Counted from the stretch's first letter, positions 30,287 through 40,385 are shown. The stretch: DNA of 56,345 nt from DATKCA01 sp035544675 (GCA_035544675.1 DATKCA010000258.1:1-56345), one strand, 5' to 3'. The notes: generated by a model not told the origin, from the sequence alone. Made by a program: numbers and translations.

Positions 30287-32239
30287 CTAGACCTGCGATG
30301 TGGCGCTCTGAAGGATCTCTTGATTGATGTCGATGGAGGCGCTCTTGCGCAGGCGCTGCAGCAGGACCGTGCGAAGGCTGCGGGCCTGCTGGGTGCGCAG
30401 AGCATCCCCGTAGGCGTTCGCGTTCTCGGCCAGCTCCTCGGGCGTGACCTTCTTCTGCGCGGTCACGGCGAACACGACCGCGCCGTCGCCGGCCAGAACC
30501 GGATCGCTGATCCGGCCCGGGGCGGCCGCCATCGCGGCGGTGACGAGCTGGCTGGTGTCGCCCTGAATCCCGGGGACCGGCTGCGAGCGTCCGATGGTCG
30601 CGTCGGCGGCCGAGAGTCCCAGTTTCGCGGCAATCTCGTCGACGGAGGCCGCACCCGCTTTCGCGGCGGTCAGCGCCGCGCGCGCTGCTTCGCTGGCCTT
30701 GGCCGTGCGCGCGTCGCTCTCGACCTCCTGGCGGATCTCCTCCAGAGGCGAGACGCCGGCAGGCCGGACGCCGGTCAGGTACGGGATCACGATTCCGCGC
30801 TGCGTGCCGATGCGCTCGCCCACATCTCCCTGCTTGGCCGAGAACACCCACTCGGTCAGCTGCGGATTGAATCCCAGTCCGGGGATGGCCTCGCTCTTCT
30901 GGATCCACTGCGAGTCGTTGGACGACACGCGCTCGGTGGCCAGCGCCGCGAACTCCTCCGCCGTGGCGGGCTTGTTCTGCTTGATCTGGGCGGCGATGAG
31001 CGCCATGTCTTCTTTGGCCTGGTTCCGGGCGGTCTCGTCGGCGACCTGGGCCGCGAGCTGCGCCTTCACTTCCTGGAACGGGCGATAGCCGGACGGCCGC
31101 CGCTCGGTCACCCTGATGATGTGATAGCCGTACTCCTGCGATCGGATCGGATCGCTGATCTGGTTGAGCGGAATCGTGAAGGCCGCCTCGTCGAACGGCT
31201 GCACGGTGGTGCCGCGCTCGACCCAGCCCATGTCCCCGCCGTTGCCAGCCGATGAGGGGTCGGCAGAGTTGGCGCGGGCGATCGCGCCGAAGTCCACGCC
31301 ACCGCGCAGCTGCGCGACGAGCGCGTCGGCCCTCGTCTTCGCGGCGGCGTCCGCGTCCGCGCCCCGGGCCGGATCCGGTTTGATCAGGATGTGAAGGATG
31401 CGCGCGGCTTCCGGCGACCGGAAGGTTTCGCGCGTAGAGTCATACCGCTTCTGCAGATCCGCGTCGGAGGGGATGACCTGCGCGCGCAGCCGCGCGTAGT
31501 CGGCGACGAGATACTTGATGTTGCGCTGTTCGCCGTGCGCGTACCTGGCCTGGTTGGCCTTGTAATACGCCTCGACGTCCGCGGGCGTGACGGCGATGGT
31601 CGCCGCGTCGCGGGATGAGGGATAGAGCACGTACCGAATCGTCGCGCTCTCCGTGTTCCGGCGGTACTCGGCCTCGGCCACTTTCGCCGAGACCACGATC
31701 GAGCTGGTCAGAGCGCTCTCCATTTTCGCCACGGTGATGTCGCGCGCCAGCTCGTCCTCGAACTCGGCCGCGTTCTGATAGCGGAGCTGGCCGGTGACGT
31801 AGCGCGTGTACAGCTCCGAGCCGACGAAGTTCCCGCCAGGATTCAGCGTCGGGATCTCCAGGATCCGTTTCCGCACTTCATCCGGCGTCGCGGTGAGGTT
31901 CAGACGACGCGCCTCCTGCAGCATGAGCCGCTGGTCGATGAGTCCGTCGAGCACCTGCCGCCGCAGGCCCATCTGCTCCATCATCTCCGGCGTGAGCTGC
32001 TGGCCGTAGACGCCTTTGTAGTTCTCCTCGGTGTAATAGATCGCGCGGGTGTATTCGCGCATGGAGATCGACTCGCCGTTGACCCGGGCCGCAAAGCTGG
32101 CCGCCTCGCTCCCGCCCATTCCGCCGCCCGCACCTCCCAGGCCCATGTCGATGAAGACGAATCCCAGGATGAACGCCCCGACCACCGCGATCAGGACCCA
32201 CTTGAGACGATCAAAGCTCTCACGCATTAACTTGAGCAT
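30287..32239 (-). CDS. peptidyl-prolyl isomerase, PpiD/SurA-like periplasmic foldase
   Basis: A 650-residue inner-membrane-anchored parvulin-type chaperone for exported and outer-membrane proteins. The start ATG at 32237-32239 (MLKLMRESFDRLKWVL) is ten bases after AAAGG; a longer reading upstream is unsupported. One membrane helix lies at about 14-32 (VLIAVVGAFILGFVFIDM). A SurA_N-like helical domain follows at about 55-250. A rotamase domain lies at about 275-380 (ILHILIKP, GGDMGWVERG and YGYHIIRVTERRP). A second, weaker PPIase-like or helical region closes the protein. Topology and size match PpiD. It is divergent from the FecR gene. Confidence 0.9.
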   Translation of the reverse strand: MLKLMRESFDRLKWVLIAVVGAFILGFVFIDMGLGGAGGGMGGSEAASFAARVNGESISMREYTRAIYYTEENYKGVYGQQLTPEMMEQMGLRRQVLDGLIDQRLMLQEARRLNLTATPDEVRKRILEIPTLNPGGNFVGSELYTRYVTGQLRYQNAAEFEDELARDITVAKMESALTSSIVVSAKVAEAEYRRNTESATIRYVLYPSSRDAATIAVTPADVEAYYKANQARYAHGEQRNIKYLVADYARLRAQVIPSDADLQKRYDSTRETFRSPEAARILHILIKPDPARGADADAAAKTRADALVAQLRGGVDFGAIARANSADPSSAGNGGDMGWVERGTTVQPFDEAAFTIPLNQISDPIRSQEYGYHIIRVTERRPSGYRPFQEVKAQLAAQVADETARNQAKEDMALIAAQIKQNKPATAEEFAALATERVSSNDSQWIQKSEAIPGLGFNPQLTEWVFSAKQGDVGERIGTQRGIVIPYLTGVRPAGVSPLEEIRQEVESDARTAKASEAARAALTAAKAGAASVDEIAAKLGLSAADATIGRSQPVPGIQGDTSQLVTAAMAAAPGRISDPVLAGDGAVVFAVTAQKKVTPEELAENANAYGDALRTQQARSLRTVLLQRLRKSASIDINQEILQSATSQV

Positions 32240-32412
32240 GGACAAACGACCTTTCGGGATTGGCTTCGAGCCTGGACTGAGCTGCCGCACTGCCGCGCGA
32301 GAAATCCCTCGGCTCGCTCGGAAAGCCCTCAGAAAAAACGCGGCAGTGTACCTATTCCCGATGGAGTCTCGCAAACGGCCGCGTGTGCTATAACAGGTTG
32401 GTTCTACCCGAG

Positions 32413-33846
32413 ATGGCGAAAAAGCGCGGGAAAATGACCGGTGCCGACATCGATTGGTACCTGATCTCCATCGATCGGCTCAAGCAAATCGGCCTCGTTG
32501 TCCTCATCATCCTCCTCGGCGGCGCAGGCTACTGGTTCTATCAGAAGGAGCAGGGCAACCCGCGGAGCAATGCCGAGTCGGCGATCGCCGACGCCCGCCA
32601 GGCGCTGAACGCTCTGGCCGCTTCCAAGGAGTTCAACGACCATCGCAACGAGTTCGACCGCGCGCAGCGCAAGCTCGAGGAAGCGAACAGCCTCTTCGCC
32701 GCCACCAAGTACGCCGAGGCGCAGGGGGCTGCCGTCGAGTCCCAGACGATCAGCCGGACGGCGCTCAGCGGCACCGGCGAGCGTGAGAACGACGCGCAGT
32801 TCCTCACCGTCGAGGGCGACGTGAAGTACCAGAAGGGATCGTCGGGCGACTGGAAGGACGCCGACGCGCGGACTGCGCTCTTCAACGGCGACTGGGTCAA
32901 GACCGGCAACCGGGCCTCAGCCGAGCTCATCTTCTCGAGCGGGTCGCTGTACACGGTCGGCCAGAACGCTCTACTCGAGATCTACGCCGCCGTGAACCCG
33001 GCCACCAGCCGGAGGACGAACGCGGTCCAGATGCAGATCGGCTCGGTCGAGGTCGCTACGAGCGACGACAGCTCCACGATCCGGACGCCCGGCAGCCAGG
33101 TCATTGTCGAGTCGCAGTCCTCCACCCAGATCGGCGTCGACCAGGGCAAGGCCACCGCGGTGGTCGCGACCAAGGGCACTGCGTCGGTGACCTCGACCAG
33201 CGGCGGCGAGGCCGTCCGCCTCAGCTCCGGGGACAAAATCACCTCGAGCAGCGCGGGGCAGCTCTCACCCGTCAAGAAGCTCGTGATGCCGCCCGCGCTT
33301 CTCTCCCCCGCCGACAACCAGGTCTTCCAGCTGACCGAGGAGCTCAACGTCCAGTTCACCTGGGACGTCCAGCTGGGAGCGAGGGGCTATGTGTTTCAGG
33401 TCTCCCGGTCGCGTCTTTTCTCCACGCTGGAGATCAACTCCCGCCGGCAGAGGAACACGGCCTCCGCGAAGGTGACCGCGCAGGGGGCCTTCTACTGGCG
33501 GGTGGCCGCTGTGGGCCCTGACGGCGATACGGGCCCCTTCACCTCGTTCCGGCGCTTCCGGGTCAGCGGCGGGAAAGGGCCGTCCACGGCCGCCGATACC
33601 GTGCCGCCGCCTTTGCAGCTGAACCGGCCCTACTCGATCGGCGGGCCGTTCTTCATGGTGGAGGGGAAGACGGAGCCGGGGGCCACGGTCTTCATCAACA
33701 ACGAGGAAGTGGACCTGGACGCGAACGGCGGCTTCAAGAAGCTGGTCAGCTTCAACAAGACCGGCCAGAACGCCGTGGTGGTCAAGGCTGTCGATGCGGC
33801 AGGCAATCAGAGCGTAAAATCCGAAACCGTGTACGTAGAGGAGTAA
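32413..33846 (+). CDS. membrane-anchored FecR-domain protein with C-terminal Ig/Fn3-like domains
   Basis: Encodes 477 residues from ATG 32413. An N-terminal helix at about 25-45 (LKQIGLVVLIILLGGAGYWFY) is followed by a coiled coil (about 55-115). A FecR-type beta domain spans about 130-285 (FLTVEGDVKYQKGSSGDWKD, RTALFNGDWVKTGNRASAEL, and the STIRTPGSQVIVES strand). Fn3-like segments at about 300-395 (LLSPADNQVF, FYWRVAAVGPDGD) and an Ig-like end at about 410-475 (VEGKTEPGATVFINN) complete the protein. FecR domains sense or bind periplasmic or surface ligands. No sigma factor or TonB receptor is adjacent, so iron regulation is not implied. It is followed by palindromic repeats and then mreB. 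Confidence 0.85.
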   Translation: MAKKRGKMTGADIDWYLISIDRLKQIGLVVLIILLGGAGYWFYQKEQGNPRSNAESAIADARQALNALAASKEFNDHRNEFDRAQRKLEEANSLFAATKYAEAQGAAVESQTISRTALSGTGERENDAQFLTVEGDVKYQKGSSGDWKDADARTALFNGDWVKTGNRASAELIFSSGSLYTVGQNALLEIYAAVNPATSRRTNAVQMQIGSVEVATSDDSSTIRTPGSQVIVESQSSTQIGVDQGKATAVVATKGTASVTSTSGGEAVRLSSGDKITSSSAGQLSPVKKLVMPPALLSPADNQVFQLTEELNVQFTWDVQLGARGYVFQVSRSRLFSTLEINSRRQRNTASAKVTAQGAFYWRVAAVGPDGDTGPFTSFRRFRVSGGKGPSTAADTVPPPLQLNRPYSIGGPFFMVEGKTEPGATVFINNEEVDLDANGGFKKLVSFNKTGQNAVVVKAVDAAGNQSVKSETVYVEE

Positions 33847-33851
33847 TTCGA

Positions 33852-33876
33852 GTGGAGAGCCGCCATTCCTGGCGGC
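33852..33876. repeat. half copy of the 50-bp palindromic element
   Basis: GTGGAGAGCCGCCATTCCTGGCGGC: the left end and one inner hairpin (GCCGCCATTCCTGGCGGC) of the family found complete at 33904-33953. Confidence 0.75.
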
Positions 33877-33903
33877 GAAGAGGCCGCGGGGAAGGGGTGG
33901 CTG

Positions 33904-33953
33904 GGGCGCCGCCATTGCTGGCGGCGACGCGGCCGCCGGGAACGGCGGCGCCC
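33904..33953. repeat. 50-bp palindromic element, intergenic copy before mreB
   Basis: Runs from GGGCGCCGCC to GGCGGCGCCC, exactly 50 bases. The ends are inverted repeats, and the two inner hairpins are GCCGCCATTGCTGGCGGC and CCGCCGGGAACGGCGG. It lies in the 175-base gap between the FecR gene and mreB. Confidence 0.82.
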
Positions 33954-34021
33954 AAACCCGGGGCAAACGTTTTGCACCACGGCTGCCGGGACTATCGACC
34001 AATCACAAAGGATGCAAGTGG

Positions 34022-35047
<1,026 letters not shown>

Positions 35048-35050
35048 TGT

Positions 35051-35076
35051 GGGGCGCCGGTGTCATCACCGGTGCC
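35051..35076. repeat. half copy of the 50-bp palindromic element (GGTGTCATCACC type)
   Basis: GGGGCGCCGGTGTCATCACC followed by GGTGCC; matches the GCGCCGGTGTCCTCACCGG arm of the murG copy. It is located three bases after the mreB stop. Confidence 0.7.
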
Positions 35077-35130
35077 TGGCGCGGCTCGAAAACTCTCTGG
35101 CGTAATTTCTGCTGAGGCAGTGGCGAGATC

Positions 35131-35988
35131 ATGGCTGTATCCGCTGACGTCATTCCACGCAGGCCCACACTGCTGTTCATCGTCGTCTTGTCGCTGCTGT
35201 TCGTTCTGATGAGCGCCAGCAGGCGCACCCGCTACATCGGCGAGACGCGGACTCTCTTCGAGCGGAGCGTCATGACCATCTTCTCGCCGGTCCCGAAGGC
35301 GGTGAACTGGGTCGGCGGCAACGTCGAGGACATGTACCACGGCTACCTGGACATGCGCCGGGCCGTGAACGAGAACCTCCAGCTCCACCGCAAGATCGCG
35401 TCGCTGACCACCGAGAACCTCAAGCTGCGCCAGTCGGAAAGCGACCTGCGCCGCCTGCGCAGCCTGCTGGGCTACTCCGAACAGTTCAGCATGAACACCT
35501 CGATGGCCCACACGATCATGCTGGACACATCGGGGCGGTTCAAGGCCATCATCATCGACCGCGGATCGGCCAACGGCGTCGAGGTCAACGACGCCATCGT
35601 CAACGCCAACGGGCTCATCGGCCGCGTCGTCCTGACGACGAAGGATCTCTCGAAAGTGCAGCTCGTCACCGATGCCAACTGCTCGGTCGGGTCGCTCATC
35701 GAGCGGACCAGACGCCAGGGAATCCTGCGCGGAGACGGAAAGGGCGCCATCCTGCATGACATACCGTCGCTGGCGGACGTTCAGATCGGCGATCGCGTCC
35801 TGACCGCCGGCATCGACGGCATCTATCCGAAGGGCATTCCGATCGGCACGATCGTCAGGGCCGAGCCGGGCCAGGACCTCTTCAAGCAGATCCAGGTCAC
35901 GCCGCTCGTGGACTTCGGCTCGGTCGAGGAAGTCATTGTCATCCACACACGCAAGATCCCGGCCGCGATCGTGAGGTACGCGCCTTGA
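35131..35988 (+). CDS. mreC: rod shape-determining protein MreC
   Basis: A 285-residue inner-membrane protein that links MreB to the PBP2/RodA synthase in the periplasm. One membrane helix lies at about 10-28 (RPTLLFIVVLSLLFVLMS). A coiled coil follows at about 70-112 (ENLQLHRKIASLTTENLKLRQ). The beta-domain has DRGSANGVEVNDAIVNANGLIGRV, a family signature, and SLIERTRRQGILRGDG. Length is in the normal range. Its stop overlaps the TTG start of mreD. Confidence 0.95.
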   Translation: MAVSADVIPRRPTLLFIVVLSLLFVLMSASRRTRYIGETRTLFERSVMTIFSPVPKAVNWVGGNVEDMYHGYLDMRRAVNENLQLHRKIASLTTENLKLRQSESDLRRLRSLLGYSEQFSMNTSMAHTIMLDTSGRFKAIIIDRGSANGVEVNDAIVNANGLIGRVVLTTKDLSKVQLVTDANCSVGSLIERTRRQGILRGDGKGAILHDIPSLADVQIGDRVLTAGIDGIYPKGIPIGTIVRAEPGQDLFKQIQVTPLVDFGSVEEVIVIHTRKIPAAIVRYAP

Positions 35989-36491
35989 GGTGGCTGCGGT
36001 TCCTGGTCGGACTGCTCATCGCCCTCACGCTGCATTCGCTGCTGGACAGCTTCTTCCCGAATGCGTTGGCCTTCTTCAATCCCTACGTGATCCTCGTGGC
36101 CTACTACTCGATGGGCGGGAACATCTTCGGCGCCATCATCGCCGGGGTCATTGCCGGCCTCGTCCAGGATGCGTTCTCCGGCGCGATCTTCGGCCTGCAC
36201 GCCTTCTCCCTGACCGTCTGCGCCTACATCGTGGCCTACATCAACTCCCGCCTCGACCTGCGCGGCACCTGGGCCTTCGGCGCATGCCTCGGCGGCGCCG
36301 TCATCGTCAACGAGCTGGTCATCTACATTCTGGTGAACATTCTTCTCAAGCAGCGGATCGAGATGTTCGAACAGGGGCTCGTCGTGAAGACGGTCTTCAC
36401 CCTCCTCTTCGGAATGCTCATTTACCAGCTTCTAACCTTATTCTTGCGGGAAGAGCCAATCCAGCCCACGCGGAGGCCTGCGGCCTGGTAG
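35985..36491 (+). CDS. mreD: rod shape-determining protein MreD
   Basis: A 168-residue integral membrane component of the elongasome with about five to six hydrophobic helices, for example FLVGLLIALTLHSLLDSFF and NIFGAIIAGVIAGLVQDAFSG. The latter has the G-x-QDxFSG pattern typical of MreD. The start is TTG 35985, which overlaps the mreC stop. The C-terminus (RRPAAW) and stop codon TAG run into the GGCCTTA-type heptamer repeat, so the last residues may be repeat-derived. Confidence 0.9.
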   Translation: MRWLRFLVGLLIALTLHSLLDSFFPNALAFFNPYVILVAYYSMGGNIFGAIIAGVIAGLVQDAFSGAIFGLHAFSLTVCAYIVAYINSRLDLRGTWAFGACLGGAVIVNELVIYILVNILLKQRIEMFEQGLVVKTVFTLLFGMLIYQLLTLFLREEPIQPTRRPAAW

Positions 36492-36600
36492 GCCTTAGAC
36501 CTTTGGCCTTGGACCTTAGGCCTTGGACCTTAGGCGTTTGGAGATCGGTCTGAACCATGCATCGCCCTCTTTTTTGCCCTAAGGCCTAAGGACTAAGGCC
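36484..36600. repeat. GGCCTTA / GGACCTT heptamer-like repeats between mreD and mrdA
   Basis: Degenerate seven-base units (TAGGCCTTAGACC, GGCCTTGGACC, CTTAGGCCTTGG) occupy 36484-36540. Inverted units (CCTAAGGCCTAAGGACTAAGG) occupy about 36578-36599. The 40-base centre holds nothing recognisable. This repeat fills the whole gap inside the operon. Confidence 0.75.
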
Positions 36601-36606
36601 CAAACT

Positions 36607-38556
36607 ATGCGCGTATACAGAGACGATCAGAAGTTCCTGCAGTTCCGCATCAACGCAGTCCTCTGGGGCATCGTGGCCGTGTTCGTCTTCCTGGCCGGAT
36701 CGTTCTGGTTCGTCCAGGGCGTGCAGGCCGATAAGTACCGCGGCCTCTCCGAAGCGAACGCGCTGCGGGAGATCTTGATCCCGGCCAAGCGCGGCCTGAT
36801 CATGGACCGCAACGGCCGCATCCTGGCCGACAACGTCGCGTCGTATTCGCTCACCGTCGACCGCGTGGTGATGAAGCCGATCCTCAAGCGCGACCCGCAG
36901 CACAAGGAAAAGCTCTTCCAGTTCCTCTCGCAGGTCCTGGGAGTCCCGCTGCAGGACGTGGTGGCCCGATATGACAAGGGCAAGACCGTGCCCTTCAGCC
37001 GACCGCTGGGCATCGCCGAGGATCTCTCGATGCAGCAGGTGGCGGCGATCGAGTCGCAGTCGATCGTCTTCCCCGAGCTGAACGTCATCCCGGTGCAGCG
37101 CCGCAACTATCCATACGGGACGATGGCCGCCCACGTCATGGGATTCATCGGCGAGGTGAACGACAGGGATCTCGCCCAGCATCGCGAGCTGCGGCAGGGT
37201 GACCTGATCGGCAAGCGCGGCGTCGAGCTGATGTATGACAACTACCTGCGGGGGAAGGACGGCGCCGAATACTGGGAGTACGACAGCCACGGCCGCCGCC
37301 TCAGTGAATACGCGCCCGCGCGCAAGCAGCCGGTGGCCGGGGACAACGTCTATCTGACGATCGATTTCGAGCTGCAGCGGCGGGCCGAGCAGTACTTCAA
37401 CGAGAACGAGATGGTCGGTGCCACCGTGGTGCTCGATCCCCGGAACGGCGAAGTCCTGGCCATGGCCTCCTCGCCCGCCTACAACCCGAACGTCTACTCG
37501 AAGCGGTTCACCCCGGAGGTGTACAAGGTGATCCAGTCGAATCCGTTCAAGATCGAGTTGAATCGGGCCATTCAGGGCCTCTATTCACCGGGATCGGTGT
37601 TCAAGAACGTGATGGCCATGGCCGGGCTGTCCGAGGGAGTGGTGGGGACCGGCACGTCGTTCAATTGCGCAGGCAGCGGCGTCTTCTTCGGCCGCCGGTT
37701 CCGCTGCTGGAAGCGCGAAGGCCATGGAGCGGTCGATGTGGACCGCGCACTCAAGATCTCCTGTGACATCTACTTCTACAACACCGGCGCCCGGCTGGGC
37801 GTGGACAAGATTCACGACTTCGCGCGGTTACTCACCTTCGGCGAGATCTCGCAAATCGACCTCGACGGCGAGAAGGCGGGGATCGTTCCGTCGACGAAGT
37901 GGGCGCGCGAGAAACGCAAGAGCGCCCCGAAGTGGTATCCCAGCGAGACGATCTCCGTCTCCATCGGCCAGGGACCGCTCATCGTGACGCCGCTGCAGGT
38001 CGCGAACATGACGGCCGCGATCGCGAACGGCGGAAAAGTCTTCAAGCCGCACGTGGTCCGCATGATCGAGCGTGGCGGCCGGGATGCGAAACCGCAGCGG
38101 CTCAAAGTGGCCACGGAAGTGATTCACGAAGTGAAGCTCGCGCCGGAAGCGCTCAGCGCCGTCCGGCAGGGACTGTGGAAGGTGGTCAACGAGGCGGGCG
38201 GCACAGGCGGCAACGCCCGCATCGAAGGGCTGGGCGTGTCGGGCAAGACCGGAACCGTGCAGGTCATCGCCCAGCACGGGTGGGTGCGCTCGGATAGCCT
38301 GCCGTTCAAGTTCCGCGACCACGCCTGGTTCGCAGCGCACGCGCCGGGCGGCCCGGGACAAACGCCGCAGATGGTCGTGGTCGTCTTTGTCGAGAATGGC
38401 GGCCACGGCGGCAGCGACGCCGCGCCGCTGGCCAAGCGCCTGTTCGAGTCGCGGTTCAAGGACAAGGTGCTGAGCGCCCGCCTCGACCTCGAGAATCCCG
38501 AAACGCTGAGGCAGATCAAGGAAGGCGATCTCCCTCTCCCCACTCCGTCACGATGA
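36607..38556 (+). CDS. mrdA: penicillin-binding protein 2 (peptidoglycan transpeptidase)
   Basis: Class B PBP of 649 residues. It cross-links peptidoglycan during elongation and is partnered with RodA. A single membrane anchor lies at about 17-38 (VLWGIVAVFVFLAGSFWFVQG), and the pedestal starts with IPAKRGLIMDRNGRILADN. Transpeptidase motifs are YSPGSVFKN (SxxK serine at about residue 330), SCDIYFYNTG (SxN position occupied by SCD, typical of PBP2) and SGKTGTVQV (KTG). Length is normal. It overlaps rodA by four bases (ATGA). A heptamer repeat separates it from mreD. Confidence 0.95.
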   Translation: MRVYRDDQKFLQFRINAVLWGIVAVFVFLAGSFWFVQGVQADKYRGLSEANALREILIPAKRGLIMDRNGRILADNVASYSLTVDRVVMKPILKRDPQHKEKLFQFLSQVLGVPLQDVVARYDKGKTVPFSRPLGIAEDLSMQQVAAIESQSIVFPELNVIPVQRRNYPYGTMAAHVMGFIGEVNDRDLAQHRELRQGDLIGKRGVELMYDNYLRGKDGAEYWEYDSHGRRLSEYAPARKQPVAGDNVYLTIDFELQRRAEQYFNENEMVGATVVLDPRNGEVLAMASSPAYNPNVYSKRFTPEVYKVIQSNPFKIELNRAIQGLYSPGSVFKNVMAMAGLSEGVVGTGTSFNCAGSGVFFGRRFRCWKREGHGAVDVDRALKISCDIYFYNTGARLGVDKIHDFARLLTFGEISQIDLDGEKAGIVPSTKWAREKRKSAPKWYPSETISVSIGQGPLIVTPLQVANMTAAIANGGKVFKPHVVRMIERGGRDAKPQRLKVATEVIHEVKLAPEALSAVRQGLWKVVNEAGGTGGNARIEGLGVSGKTGTVQVIAQHGWVRSDSLPFKFRDHAWFAAHAPGGPGQTPQMVVVVFVENGGHGGSDAAPLAKRLFESRFKDKVLSARLDLENPETLRQIKEGDLPLPTPSR

Positions 38557-39653
38557 TCGTTCGAGAACGAACACTGCCCACGGTCGACCTGAACTTCATC
38601 GGGACCGCGATCGTCCTTGCCCTCATCGGCTGTGTGCTGGTCTACAGCGCCACCTGGTTCACCGATCCGACCCTCAACACCGTGAAGCGCCAGGCGCTCT
38701 GGGTCGGCATCGGCCTGGCTCTGCTGGTTCTCTTTCTTCTCGTCGACTATCACATCCTCTTCGACATCGCTCCGATCCTCTACGGCCTGGGAATGGTCCT
38801 GCTGCTCTACCTCCTGTTCTTCGGGAGGTTGACCGCGAATGTGCGGTCGTGGATCAGGATCGGCGACTTCCAGTTCCAGCCGTCGGAGTTCATGAAGATC
38901 TTCACCGCGCTGATGCTGGCGCGCTTCTTCGACTCGAACGACCGCGCCTACCTGAACTTCCGCGGGTTCATGGTGGCCATGGCCATCATCATGGCGCCCG
39001 TCGCTCTCATCGCCATGCAGCCCGACTTCGGAACCGCGGCGTCATTCGCGCCGCTCGTCGCGGTGGCCATGTTCTTCGGCGGAATCCGCCCGCGCATCTG
39101 GGTGGCCATGGTCCTGGTGGTGGCCATCGCCTTGCCACTGGGCTGGACGTTCTTCCTCAAGCCGTATCAGAAGCAGCGCGTCGTCACGTTTCTCAACCCC
39201 GAGAGCGATCCCCTCGGCAGCGGCTACCAGGTCACGCAGGCCAAGATCGCCATCGGGTCAGGCGGGATTCACGGCAAGGGCTTCAAGCAGGGCACGCAGG
39301 CCCGGCTCGACTTCATCCCCGAACACCACACCGACTTCATCTTCTCGGTCCTCGGCGAAGAATGGGGATTCGTGGGTGTCGTCGTGGTCCTGGCGCTCTA
39401 CCTGTTCATGATCCTTCAGGCCTTGACGTTCGCCAAGCATGCGCGCGATCGGGGAGGCACATTCCTCGTCATATGCCTCATCTCGTTCATCATCTTTCAC
39501 GTGATCATCCACGTGGCGATGCAGATCGGCGTGCTGCCCACGACGGGCATCCCGCTGCCGCTCATCTCCTACGGCGGATCGTCGACGATGATGTTCATGA
39601 TGGCCATCGGGATGATGGCGAACGTGGATATGCGAAGGTTCGTGAACGCCTGA
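38553..39653 (+). CDS. rodA: rod shape-determining protein RodA (SEDS glycan polymerase)
   Basis: SEDS-family lipid II polymerase of 366 residues with about ten membrane helices. It works with PBP2 in lateral wall synthesis. Motifs are WIRIGDFQFQPSEFMK, the long periplasmic loop with QARLDFIPEHHTDFIFSVLGEEWGFVG, and TTGIPLPLISYGGSS near the C-terminus. The division paralogue ftsW lies at 51413-52510. The start ATG overlaps the mrdA stop. It is the last gene of the elongasome cluster. Confidence 0.95.
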   Translation: MIVRERTLPTVDLNFIGTAIVLALIGCVLVYSATWFTDPTLNTVKRQALWVGIGLALLVLFLLVDYHILFDIAPILYGLGMVLLLYLLFFGRLTANVRSWIRIGDFQFQPSEFMKIFTALMLARFFDSNDRAYLNFRGFMVAMAIIMAPVALIAMQPDFGTAASFAPLVAVAMFFGGIRPRIWVAMVLVVAIALPLGWTFFLKPYQKQRVVTFLNPESDPLGSGYQVTQAKIAIGSGGIHGKGFKQGTQARLDFIPEHHTDFIFSVLGEEWGFVGVVVVLALYLFMILQALTFAKHARDRGGTFLVICLISFIIFHVIIHVAMQIGVLPTTGIPLPLISYGGSSTMMFMMAIGMMANVDMRRFVNA

Positions 39654-39674
39654 GAGGCAGGTGCCACCTGCTTC

Positions 39675-40031
39675 CTAGCGCCGCCACTTCTCCATCTCCC
39701 GGCGGTCGCGCTTGGTCGGACGCCCCGCGCCGCGTTCACGAAACACGGTCATCTCCACCGGGACCTTCACCACGGGCGGGGACTCGTCGAGGTACATCGT
39801 CTTCGCCGAGTCTTTCGAGGCCTGCTTCCCGGGCAGGACCGAGACGACGACCCGGCGGAGGCGATCGCCCTGCAGGAACTCGATCAGGTCGCCCTCCCTC
39901 ACCACCGCGGCCGGCTTCACCCGCTGGCCGTTGAGCTTCACATGGCCGCCCCGGCAGGCCTCAGTGGCCTCGGTGCGGTGTTTGAAGAGGCATACGAGCT
40001 TCAGCCACTGGTCGATGCGATGTCGGTCCAT
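39675..40031 (-). CDS. S4-domain RNA-binding protein (Hsp15-like)
   Basis: A 118-residue basic protein starting at ATG 40029-40031 (MDRHRIDQWLKLVCLFKHRT). Residues 1-60 are an S4 fold (RIDQWLKLV, ACRGGHVKLNGQRVKPAAVVREGDLIEF). The C-terminal tail is rich in Arg and Lys (RPTKRDRREMEKWRR). This matches the heat-shock protein 15 family, which binds free 50S subunits that still carry a nascent peptidyl-tRNA and recycles them. It is divergent from hup, with only 33 bases between the start codons. Confidence 0.88.
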   Translation of the reverse strand: MDRHRIDQWLKLVCLFKHRTEATEACRGGHVKLNGQRVKPAAVVREGDLIEFLQGDRLRRVVVSVLPGKQASKDSAKTMYLDESPPVVKVPVEMTVFRERGAGRPTKRDRREMEKWRR

Positions 40032-40038
40032 AACCGTA

Positions 40039-40044
40039 TATAAT
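40039..40044 (+). promoter_or_regulatory. -10 box (TATAAT) for hup
   Basis: Perfect TATAAT 20 bases before the hup ATG, leaving a leader that contains CGGAGG. The -35 position falls inside the divergent S4 gene and shows no good match. Confidence 0.55.
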
Positions 40045-40064
40045 CCAGCACCTTCGGAGGTTAC

Positions 40065-40334
40065 ATGATCAAAGCGGACATCGTGAACAAGGTCGCCGAA
40101 ATATCCGAAATTTCGCGAGTCAAAGCGGCTCAGGCCGTCGACACGGTCATCGAGGGTCTCCGCAACGCGCTCGCGCGCGGCCAGCGCATCGAGCTGCGCG
40201 GCTTCGGCGTGTTCCAGGTCAAGCAGCGCAAGAAGGGCATCGGCCGCAACCCCAAGACCGGCGTGGAGGTGAAGATCCCGCCCGGCAATACGATCCGATT
40301 CAAACCCGGAAAAGAACTGCGCAACCTGCTGTAG
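40065..40334 (+). CDS. HU/IHF-family DNA-binding protein
   Basis: An 89-residue nucleoid protein that bends DNA as a dimer. It starts MIKADIVNKVAEISEISRVKA, with two N-terminal helices. The core is RIELRGFGVFQVKQRKKGIGRNPKTGVEVKIPPGNTIRFKPGKELR, where GRNPKTG...IP is the DNA-intercalating arm. A GGAGG ribosome site and a TATAAT box precede it. HU and IHF alpha/beta cannot be separated confidently by eye. An intrinsic terminator built from the palindromic-element hairpin follows. Confidence 0.94.
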   Translation: MIKADIVNKVAEISEISRVKAAQAVDTVIEGLRNALARGQRIELRGFGVFQVKQRKKGIGRNPKTGVEVKIPPGNTIRFKPGKELRNLL

Positions 40335-40356
40335 TGAAGCGCAACCTGATTCAGTA

Positions 40357-40385
40357 AAGCGCCGCCACTGCTGGCGGCGCTTTTT
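40357..40385 (+). terminator. intrinsic terminator of hup
   Basis: AAGCGCCGCCA pairs with TGGCGGCGCTT and is followed by a run of T. The stem is the same GCCGCCANNNCTGGCGGC hairpin as half of the 50-bp palindromic element, apparently used here as a terminator. Confidence 0.85.

Noticed and set aside
29874..30908. Long N-terminal extension of the thioesterase
   Set aside because: The upstream part is antisense-free but only shadows the PPIase gene in another frame; the GTG at 30284 gives the normal family length.
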